From positions 99,810,591 through 99,874,590 of the forward strand of contig CM073890.1 in NCBI GenBank assembly GCA_037176705.1: a stretch of DNA of 64,000 bases, read 5' to 3'. How positions within the stretch are numbered: the stretch's first letter is position 1; the number at the start of each line of letters is the position of its first letter. The notes below the pieces were generated by a model. That model was not told the DNA's origin. It worked only from the letters and a program-made list of their open reading frames with translations, and made no database searches. The translations under genes and the position numbers were made by a program. Origin of the DNA: Molossus alvarezi. Its lineage: Eukaryota > Chordata > Mammalia > Chiroptera > Molossidae. Of the stretch, positions 1 to 8,353 are shown piece after piece.

Positions 1-1029
1 CCAACTTTTACATCCATATGCAGTGATTGGGAATACTAAGGTGCAAATGATCTTTTTTAAAAAATATACATTTTTAATTGTATTTATTGGGGTGACATAG
101 GTTAATAGAATTATATAGGTTTCAGATGTACAATTCTATAACATAATCTGTATATTGTATCATGTTCACTACCCCAAATAAAGTCTCCTTCCATCACCAT
201 TTATCCCTTCAATAGCCTGTTCTATGCCTTCCACCCCCCTTTCCCTCTGGTAATCATCATACTGTTGTCTGTGTCCATAAGTTTGATTTTTTTTGCTTAA
301 TCCCTCGACATTTTTCACCCAACACCCCTCCCCTCTGACATCTGTCATTCTGTTCTCTATATCTGTAAGTCTGTTTCTATTTATTTATTTATTTATTTTT
401 TTAGTTTATTTTTTCATTAAGTTCCACATGTAAGTGAAATCATATGGTACTTGTTTTCTCTTACTGGCTTATTTCACTTAGAATAATACTCTCCAGTACA
501 TCCATGCTGTTGCAAAAGGTAAAATTTTCTTCTTTTTTATGGCTGAGTAGTACTCCATTGTGTAAATGTACCACAACTTTCTTAGCCACTCATCTACTGA
601 TACGTACTTGGGCTACTTCCAAATCTTAGCAATTGTAAATAACACTGCAATGAACACAGGAGTACATATATTCTTTCCAATTAGTATTTCAGGTTTCCTC
701 GGATAAATTTGCAGAAGTGGAATCACTAGGTCATAAGGCAGTTCCACTTTAATTTTTTCAGGAAACTCCGTACTGGTTTCCACAGTGGCTGCACCAATCT
801 ACATTCCCACCAACAGTGCACAAGTGTTCCTTTTGCTCCACAGCCTCACCCTCTAGTTTGTTGATTTATTGAAGATAGCCATTCTGATAGGAGTGAGGTG
901 ATATCTCATTGTGATTTGAATTTGCATTTTTCTGATGATTAGTGACACTGAGCATCTTTTCATGTCTATTGCCCATCTGTATATACTCTTTGGACAAGTG
1001 TCTATTCACATCCTTTGCCCATTTTTTAA

Positions 1030-1146
1030 TTGTTTTTTTGTTTGTTTTGTTTTTATTTTTGTGGTATGTACCCCCAGCAGGAACCGAACCTGGGACTCTC
1101 TGGTCCACAGGCCGATGCTCAACCACTGAGCCAAACTGGCCAGGGC
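1030..1146 (-). mobile_element. Short tRNA-derived SINE (head only), minus strand
   Basis: On the minus strand the element starts GCCCTGGCCAGTTTGGCTCA at 1146, shows a tRNA-like A box and B box, and goes straight into an A tail (the T-rich run 1030-1060). The usual Ves body, with the CT-rich tract, is absent. It is inserted in L1 3' ORF2 sequence. The same short form occurs at 4780 and 53569. Confidence 0.8.
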
Positions 1147-1260
1147 TGGTTTGTTTTTTGGATGTCGAGTTATATAAGTTATTTGTACATTTTGGATATT
1201 AATCCCCTATTAGATGTATCACTGACAAATATATTCTCTCTTTTGGTGGGTTGTCTTTTT

Positions 1261-1508
1261 ATTTTATTTTTTATTTTTTTATCCTCACCCGATAACATTT
1301 TTCTGTTTTTTGTTCATATAGAGTGGGAGGGAGAGAGAGAGAGAGAGAAACATCAACGTGAAAGGGACACATCGAGTGGCTGCCACCTGCACGACCAACC
1401 AGGGCTGGGGACAAACTGCAACTGAGGTACATGCCCTTAGCGGGAACCGAACCCGGGTCTCTCAGGACAGCAGGCCGATGTTCTAACTGCTGAGCCAAAC
1501 TGGCCAGG
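1261..1508 (-). mobile_element. Ves-type SINE (type A), minus strand
   Basis: Full-length type A copy: tRNA-like head at 1508-1425, 'GTTTGTCCCC' body, GA/CT tract (1321-1348 on the plus strand) and a 3' end that should form the GAGGAT hairpin, here mutated (ATCCTCACCCGATAAC on the plus strand). A TGTCTTTTT target repeat flanks it (about 1252-1260 and 1511-1519). Host is the minus-strand L1. Confidence 0.9.
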
Positions 1509-2115
1509 TATGTCTTTTTTTTTTTAATGGTTTCCTTTGCTGTACAAATACTTTTTAGTTTAATGTAGTCATATTTATTTATTTTTCTTTTGTTTTCCAT
1601 GTCCAAGGAGATACATCAGAAAAAATATTGCTATGAGAATTTGCTGTAAAACTATCTATCTTTTCTTCTAAAAGTTTCATAGTATAGAGTCTAGCATTTA
1701 AGTGTTTAATACATTTTGAGTTTATTCTTGTGTATAGTTTAAGAGGTGGTCTAGTTTCATTTTTTTGCACATATCTGTCCAATTTTCTTAATACTATTTA
1801 TTCAATAGACTATCTTTATCCCGTTGTATGTTCTTGCCTCCTTTGTTGAATATTAAATGATAAAGTCATGGTTTTATTTCTAGGCTCTCCATTCTGTTCC
1901 ATTGATCTATATGTCTGTTTTTATTTTTTTTTATGCCAGACCATGCTGTTTTGATTACTATGGCCTTGCAGTATGGTTTGATATCAGGTAGCATGAGTCC
2001 TCCCACTTTGTTCTTCTATCTCAAGATTGCTGTGGCTATTTGGGGTCTTTTGTGGTTCCATGTAAATTTTTGGAATATTTGTTCTAGTTATGTGAAATAT
2101 GCCATTGGTATCTTT

Positions 2116-2363
2116 TTTTTTTTTATATCCTCACCCGAGGACATTTTTGCATTTTTTGTTCAGACAGAGCGGGAGGGAGAGAGAGGAAGAGAGAGAGAGA
2201 GAAACATCAATGTGAAGGGACACATCGAGTGGTTGCCACCCGCACGACCAACCAGGGCCGGGGACAAACTGCAACCGAGGTACGTGCCCTTAGCGGGAAC
2301 CGAACCCAGGTCTCTCTGTACCTCAGGCCGACGCTCTAACCACTGAGCCAAACCAGCCAGGGC
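2116..2363 (-). mobile_element. Ves-type SINE (type A) with perfect 15-bp target duplication
   Basis: Head at 2363-2285 with A and B boxes, body, CT-rich tract, 3' hairpin (ATCCTC/GAGGAC on the plus strand) and A tail. The target duplication GCCATTGGTATCTTT lies at 2101-2115 and 2364-2378 without mismatch, and rejoins the L1 sequence cleanly, which fixes both ends. Confidence 0.93.
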
Positions 2364-2555
2364 GCCATTGGTATCTTTATAAGAATTGTGTTGAATCTAT
2401 AGATTATTTTGGGTACTATGAACATTGTAATGATGTTAATTCTTTGTATCCATGAACATGGTATATTCCTCCACTTGTATCTTCTTCAGTTTCTTATAAT
2501 TTTCTAAGTACAGGTCTTTTAGATCCTTGGTTAAATGTATTCCTAAGTATTCTAC

Positions 2556-2759
2556 TTTTTATTAATTTTTTTTTCATTATCAATTTTAGAGAAAAAGGAA
2601 GGGGGAGGCAGAGAGAGATAGAAACATTGATTGGCTGCCTCCTGCATGCCCCACTCTGAGGATTTGGCTCACAACCTGGGTATGTGCCTTGACTGAGAAT
2701 CAAACTGGTAACCTCTTGGTGCATGGGTCAACGCTCAACCACTGAACCACACCAGCCGC
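2556..2759 (-). mobile_element. Ves-type SINE (type B), minus strand
   Basis: Minus-strand copy of the second Ves lineage. The head reads '...GTTGAGCGTTGACCCATGCACCAAGAGG...' in short stretches, followed by a 'CACATACCCAGGTTGTG' body, 'GATGTTTCTATCTCTCT' and an A tail after AAAATTG. Inserted in L1. Confidence 0.85.
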
Positions 2760-2955
2760 TTGATATTTTATTTTTTGATGCAATTGTAAATGGGATTATT
2801 TTCATTATTGATGTATAAAAATGCAACTAATTTCTGGATATTTCTTTTGTATTCTGATACCTTGCTGAATTTATTTATCTGTTTTAGCAGTTTTTCAGTA
2901 AAATCATTTGGATTCTCTATATACACTATCATGTCATCTGCTAAATAATCTTAAC

Positions 2956-3525
2956 TTTGGTCTCTAGTGACAAATATTTCCTCTTGGTGATCTTTCCCAA
3001 TTCTTCTATTGCTGCTCTTCTGAGTTTCAGTCTTCTTTTAATTCCTTAACTGCAGTCTCCACTTGAATTGATGACAAAACCAAGTTACATAAAATCTTTA
3101 ACAATGTCAATGTCTTCATTATCTATGTTAAAGTTGTGCATTCCTTCTGCTACTTTCTGCTAGTAAAATGGTGTCATCCACATATCTCAAGTTATTGGTA
3201 TTTTTTCCACAAATTGTCACTCCTCCTTTCTTTGAACCTAGACCAATTTTTCCTGTGTTCTTGGTACAGATGAAACAAATCAGGCAATAAAACTTACTCT
3301 TCTGACACATGTGCCTATAGAAAACAATTCTGGATCTCCATTTTCTCTTCTGACAGTCACTTCCCGTCCACCACAGAGGTTACATTTAAAGAGGATCAAG
3401 ACCTGAGACATACCCCTTGCTCTCATGGCAATCCATAGCTTTTCCTGATCCGGGCAGTCAGAGGGTTTACTGTGGTCGATAAAACATGACACTAAAGAAA
3501 TTTTTATAACAAGCATTTAGAGACT
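2956..3525 (-). pseudogene. RTE-clade LINE reverse transcriptase relic, minus strand
   Basis: Reading leftward from about 3516, the minus strand encodes in broken frames a reverse transcriptase core that is not L1. First comes a motif A-like stretch (IDHSKPSDCPDQEKLW, about 3495-3430) and RARGM (about 3415). Then come LCGGREVTVR (about 3375), a motif B remnant VRRVSFIA (about 3290), and motif C NNLRYVDDTILLAES (about 3190-3145). After a frame change, the GDCS..IKRRL..RRAAIEEL segment (about 3060-3000) follows. This order and wording is that of RTE-type LINEs (BovB/RTE-1/RTE-X group), where motif C is usually RYADDT. At least two frame changes and in-frame stops make it non-functional. The 5' and 3' thirds are missing. 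Assignment to a subfamily needs an alignment. Confidence 0.75.
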
Positions 3526-4779
3526 TTTAACACAGTTAATCAAAAATTGATAAATAACCGAGATAAAAATTCAGTAGCAGTACAGAATATTTCAACAATA
3601 AATTACATAACCTGATTGAATTTTTAAAGAATACTATATCCAATCTGAAGAATACACATTTGAATTAGAAATGTAGACCATATGCTAAGCCGTAAAATAA
3701 TTCTAAATACATTTTGAAAAATGATTTTATACTGAGTGTGTTCTCTGGCCACACCAGAATTAAGTTAAAAATCAATAAGAATAAGATATCTACAATATCA
3801 TGAAAATTACGTAAAACAACATTTCAAAGAAACTGGGTCAAAGGATATCATGTGGGTACCTAAATATATTTCAAACTGCTTAATAATGAAAAGATAGGAT
3901 ATTAATTCCAGCTTAAGTAGTGATTAAAACAGTTTGTAGGAGATAACATAATAATCTATTTGAAACATAATAATATATAAAAATAAGAAAAGTAAAAGAC
4001 AAAATATGAAGAAAGAATATATGTGAGAACAGCAGTGAAATAGAATACAAATAATACAAAAAGAAAATTAAAATATATATTTTTTAAACATAATAAAAAT
4101 GATAAACTTCTACATATGATATGAAAGGAGAGAAAACTCAAATTATCAATGTCAGGCACATAAAAAAGTTGATGTGACAAGAAATTCTAAGAAACTAAGG
4201 GATAATGAAAGTATTATAATAAACTTAATGCTTATTAATTTGACAACTAACAAAGTTGAGAGAATTTCTTTAATGGAAAAAAGTAAAACTGACAAAAGAA
4301 GAAAGATATATTTTGAAGAGCTCTATATTATTGGAAACAAAATTTTGTAATTAAAAACTTTCCCATGTGGAAACAGAAGGCCCAGAAGTTTTCTGAATAC
4401 TTTTATCAAACATATAAAGAAAAAATATTAACTTTATAAAATTGTCTCAGAATATAAACAAACTCTTTCCAGCTTTTCTTATGGGGTGTTGCATCCCTGA
4501 TCTTAAAATCTTATAAAGACATTATAAGAAAAGAAAACAAGAGGTTAATGCATCATAACTCTGCATGGATACTTATAGAGTAAGAGGTTGATAATAGAAT
4601 AAAAGGAGATGATACACAATCATATCAATACAGGCAGTAAAAACATTTGATACATTTCAACAGTTATTCATGATAAAAAAGGAGAGAATTAAGAATATAA
4701 GAGCATCTATGAAAAATGTACTGTTATTATTATAGTTAGCTGTACAACACCAAATGCTATCCCCTTAAGATACAAAGAA

Positions 4780-4865
4780 TCCCTGGTCGGTTTGGCTCAG
4801 CGGTTGGAGCGTCGACCTATGGACCAGAGTCCTGGGTTCGGTTTCTGACAGGGGCACATACCAAA

Positions 4866-4922
<57 letters not shown>
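4780..4922 (+). mobile_element. Short tRNA-derived SINE with a (TA)n tail
   Basis: Head CCCTGGTCGGTTTGGCTCAG starts at 4781; the B box-like GGTTCGGTTTC lies near 4836-4846; then an A run at 4863-4873 turns into about 24 TA units (4874-4921). The Ves body is missing, as in the copies at 1030 and 53569. The TA array has probably grown from the A tail. Confidence 0.82.
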
Positions 4923-4928
<6 letters not shown>

Positions 4929-5115
4929 GAAAAATCTGTCTACATACACCATTTCTGTTCACTATTGAATAGTACAGATCCCACTTAACTCAGTGCAATG
5001 ACATAAAAAGGAAATTTTATAATAGACATAAAAATTGAAAAGAAAGATGTGAAACTGCCTTAATTTGCAGACATAATTGTATATGTAAAAAGTCTATTAA
5101 AAATGTATATAAATA

Positions 5116-5363
5116 GCCCTGGTCAGTTTGGCTCAGCGGTTAGAGCATCGGCCTGCGGTTCGGAGAGACCCGGGTTCAGTTCCTGCTAAGGGCACGTACT
5201 TCGGTTGCAGTTTGTCCCCGGCCCTGGTTGGTCGTGGGGGTGGCAGCCACTCGATGTGTCCCTTCACATCGATGTTTCTCTCTCTCTCTCTCTTCCTCTC
5301 TTTCCCTCCCACTCTATCTGTACAAAAAATGGAAAAATATCCTCTGGTGAGGATTAAAAAAAA
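5116..5363 (+). mobile_element. Ves-type SINE (type A) with 15-bp target duplication
   Basis: Full-length: head 5116-5200, body, CT tract 5279-5306, 3' hairpin ATCCTC-TGGT-GAGGAT (5339-5354) and A tail. The duplication AAATGTATATAAATA is perfect at 5101-5115 and 5364-5378. The open frames on both strands here are SINE sequence, not genes. Confidence 0.93.
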
Positions 5364-5616
5364 AAATGTATATAAATAAAATAAAACTAGAACTAGTAAG
5401 TGTATTAGCAAGATCCAGAGAAGCAAGGTAAACATTATTTTTAAAAGCTGTATTTCTAGATACTGACAATGCATAAATAAAAAGTAAAAGTAGGAAAAAA
5501 TAAAAAATAATGCAATACTTAGAATAACTTTAATGAAAAAATTTGACAAATCTCTGCTGGAAATAGTAAAAATTTATAAAATATTCTCAGAAAAATTAAA
5601 AGCATATGGATATAGC

Positions 5617-5700
5617 CATGTTTTATATATATATTTATAATTTATATTATAATTTATAATTATTATTATAATTTATAATATATATTTATATATATGAAAC
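5617..5700. repeat. AT-rich low-complexity tract
   Basis: Nearly pure A/T made of TATATATT and TTATAATT units inside the old L1. Confidence 0.8.
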
Positions 5701-5940
5701 TATTATCTGTCTATCCATCTATATATTTATCTACTGATCTATAAATAAACAATCAAGAAAGAGGGACAATGTATATATAGAAAATAAAATCACAAAAAAG
5801 ATCTAGAAATAGATTCTTACATGATCAAATTACACTTTAACAAATTCAATTTATAAGGAATGGACAATATTTTTAACAAATGCTACTAAAACAATTGAAT
5901 ATAACTAATTTTATAAATAGAGATGCATGTATCTCTAACA

Positions 5941-5994
5941 TCTACCTATATCTATCAATCATCTATCTATCTATCATCTATCTATCTCTCTATC

Positions 5995-6044
<50 letters not shown>

Positions 6045-6047
6045 ATC
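5941..6047. repeat. (TCTA)n microsatellite
   Basis: Tetranucleotide TCTA array, imperfect to 5999 and uninterrupted for about 44 bp from 6000. Confidence 0.95.
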
Positions 6048-6136
6048 AAATAATGATCTAGACCATTAAATCACATAATAAAAAATAATGGTAAATTATA
6101 GAATTAAATAAAAAAGTTAAATCTATAAGGCTTTTA

Positions 6137-6385
6137 GCCCTGGCCAGTTTGGCTCAGCGGTTAGAGCGTCGGCCTGCGGTCCGGAGAGACCCGGGTTCGG
6201 TTACCGCTAAGGGCGCGTACTTCGGTTGCAGTTTGTCCCCGGCCCTGGTTGGTCGTGCGGGTGGCAGCCACTCGATGTGTCCCTTCACGTCGATGTTTCT
6301 CTCTCTCCCTTCCTCTCTCTCCCTCCCACTCTATCTGTACAAAAAATGGAAAAATATCCTCGGGTGAGGATAAAAAAAAAAAAAA
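6137..6385 (+). mobile_element. Ves-type SINE (type A), young-looking, 18-bp target duplication
   Basis: Head starts GCCCTGGCCAGTTTGGCTC at 6137, with A box and B box (GGTTCGGTTAC near 6194). CT tract near 6299-6330; 3' hairpin ATCCTCGGGTGAGGAT at 6355-6370; A17 tail. The duplication AAATCTATAAGGCTTTTA is perfect at 6119-6136 and 6386-6403. Perfect 18-bp repeats and a clean tail suggest a recent insertion. Confidence 0.94.
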
Positions 6386-7183
6386 AAATCTATAAGGCTT
6401 TTAAATAAAATTTAGCAAGATATCTTCAACATCTTGATGTTTTAAAGTTTTCCTAGAGTAAATAGAAAGCAATAATCATGAAAGGACAATTGCTAATCAA
6501 TACTTTGCGTTACTTTGAATTTCTACTCATTAAGAAAATGATTTGGCAAGCCACAGACTGGGAGAAAATATTCATAAGAAAATATCTGAAAAAAGTTTTA
6601 TCTAGAATATATAAAGAATTTTATAACTCAATAATAAAAATATAAAGAATGCAATAAAGAGTAGGTAAGATAATCGAGCAAACACGTTAAAAAGGAATAT
6701 GAATAAATGGCAAACAATAACAACAAAACCAAACATATGAAAGAATTCACAGCATCGTTAATTATCAAGAAAGTGCAAATTAAAACCAAAGCAAGATACA
6801 ATGATACACCTACTGTAATGGCAAAACTTTAAGTCTAACAGTATCTTTGTTGGCAAGAATGTGGTTCAATCAAGTTGTTGTACATTGCTTGTGGAAATGT
6901 TAAGTGGTACAGACACTTTGAATCTATGTATTGCAGTTTTTTTTTGTTTTTTTTAAATAAAACAAAGCTCCCTTATGACCCAGTAATTTCACTCCAAAAA
7001 GAATTAAATTGTATACCCACAAATGATTGTATCAACATGTTGATGGCAACTTTATTCTTTGTAGACAAAACTGGAAACAATTCAAATGCCCATCACCAGG
7101 AAAATTTTAAAATAAATTATGATATATTTGTACAATTGAAAACAACTCAGCAATAAAAATAAATAAATAAATAAATAAACTAA

Positions 7184-7390
7184 CCCAGCCAGTGTGGCTC
7201 AGTGGTTGAGTGTTGACCCATGCAACAAGAGGTCACCAGTTCGATTCCTGGTCAGGACACATGCCCAGGTTGTGGGCCCAATCCCCAGCTGGGGGCATGC
7301 AGGAGGCAGCCAATTGATGTTCTCTGTCATTGATGTTTCTATCTCTCTCTCCCTCTCCCATTCTTTCTAAAATCAATAAAGAAAAAAAAT
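7184..7390 (+). mobile_element. Ves-type SINE (type B), plus strand
   Basis: Head 'CCAGTGTGGCTCAGTGGTTG' near 7188; B box GGTTCGATTCC-like at about 7237-7249; 'CATGCCCAGGTTGTGGGCCC' body; 'GATGTTTCTATCTCTCTCTC'; tail AAAATCAATAAAG. An AAAT repeat (7152-7180) precedes it. Inserted in the 3' UTR part of the old L1. Confidence 0.88.
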
Positions 7391-7770
7391 TTTTAAATGA
7401 ACTATTGTTACGTGCAACAATATGAATTGATGGCACAAACATTGTGTTGAATAAAATAAACCAGACCTAAAGCAGTACATACTATATGATTCCATTTGAT
7501 AAGATAATAAAACTGATAAAACTAGCATAGGTTGATAGAAAAATTGGTATAGAGGTGGCCTAATCCGGGGAAAATATAGACTAAAAGGAGCCAAAAAGAA
7601 CATTTCTGGGTGATGACATGTATACCTTGAAAATTCCTGGATGATGAAACTTATACCAAATAAAGGTATTAGTGAACTGTTTACACTAATGTGTACATTT
7701 GCCAAGAGTCATTACATTTTGCAATTAAGATTGTGCATTTTGGTATGTAAATTCTCCATTGATAAATACT

Positions 7771-8113
7771 AAAATTAACTAACAAAACTTGTTAGAAAAG
7801 GAAGATATTGAAGACATAGAATTAGATACTTGTGAGGTGGGTTTCCAGAGCCCAGCCTCCTATTCTATAAATTTAGTTCAGTTCTTCCTAATCCACACAA
7901 CTGAGAACTAGGCTAATAATATTCTTATTCTAAAGCTGTGGGAAGAGTCAGGAATTCTTTTAAGAAGTGAGTAATAAAGAATTGGTTTGGAAAAATGTGA
8001 ACCTTGTACTCTAAGGGGCATTATATACTAGCGGTAAAGAAGCTTATTATAGTTATGCATTAATTTCACTTAAAGTTTGAATGCCTTTGCTCCAATTGTA
8101 TCTCATTTTTTTG
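7771..8113. other. Unique AT-rich DNA, nothing recognised
   Basis: No repeat family, splice-flanked exon or long open frame recognised. Confidence 0.5.
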
Positions 8114-8127
8114 TCCACATCTATCCC
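8114..8127. repeat. HAL1 target-site duplication, left copy
   Basis: TCCACATCTATCCC, identical to 10735-10748 at the other end of the HAL1. Confidence 0.85.
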
Positions 8128-8353
8128 TTTTTTATCCTCACCTGAGGACAATCTTGCATTTATCTTCACATAGAGCAGGAGGAAGAGAGGGAGGAAGAGA
8201 GAGAGAGACACATTGACTGGTTGCCACCCACACAACCCCAACCAGGGCTGGGGACAAATTGCAACTGAGGTACATGCCCTTAGCAGGAACTGAACCGGGG
8301 AATCCTTGGTTCCCAGGCTGACACTCTAACCGCTGAGCCAAACCGGCCAGGGC
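8128..8353 (-). mobile_element. Ves-type SINE (type A) inserted at the HAL1 tail
   Basis: Minus-strand type A copy: T run, ATCCTCACCTGAGGACA (hairpin), GA-rich tract, body and head ending GGCCAGGGC at 8353. It lies exactly between the left target repeat of the HAL1 and the HAL1 A tail. The flanking TCTATCCC (8120-8127) and TTTATCCC (8354-8361) are probably its own target duplication with one change. Confidence 0.9.

Larger units (their letters stand above)
55..2955 (-). mobile_element. 5'-truncated L1 LINE, minus strand, carrying four SINEs
   Basis: Read on the minus strand this is the 3' part of an L1: 3' UTR at about 55-430, then the C-terminal half of ORF2. Recognisable ORF2 landmarks, seen as their complements, are the 'stop-start' segment near 540-620, the Cys-rich region near 770-880 and the reverse transcriptase active-site region near 2925-2950, where similarity stops. 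The reading frame is broken by many substitutions and indels, so it is dead. Four SINEs interrupt it (1030-1146, 1261-1508, 2116-2363, 2556-2759). The 5' end is truncated or replaced at about 2955, where an RTE-type LINE begins in the same orientation. Its 3' UTR resembles mammalian L1MA-type families from memory; the subfamily is not certain. Confidence 0.85.
3535..7770 (+). mobile_element. Ancient L1, plus strand, ORF2 and 3' UTR, carrying four SINEs
   Basis: A very diverged L1 can be followed by order of landmarks: endonuclease C-terminal region ('accatatgctaagccgtaaa' near 3679), fingers region near 4310-4430, motif A region ('aaaacatttgatacatttca', near 4640), motif C region ('ttatttgcag' analogue near 5060), the connection region 5380-5580, and the C-terminal region 6540-7160 ('atgacccagtaatttcactc' near 6975). 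A 3' UTR runs to about 7770. No frame is open for more than a few dozen codons. It is interrupted by SINEs at 4780, 5116, 6137 and 7184 and by an AT/TCTA microsatellite block at 5617-6047. An old L1M-type copy is likely. Confidence 0.75.

Noticed and set aside
4780..4866. Possible tRNA genes at the SINE heads
   Set aside because: A and B boxes are present, but the heads do not fold with a proper acceptor stem and are followed by SINE tails.
5128..5379. 83-codon open frame (MAQRLEHRPAVRRDPG...) and similar frames at 6149, 13168, 2160, 8138
   Set aside because: Same peptide recurs wherever a type A SINE lies; it is SINE sequence read in one frame, not a protein family.
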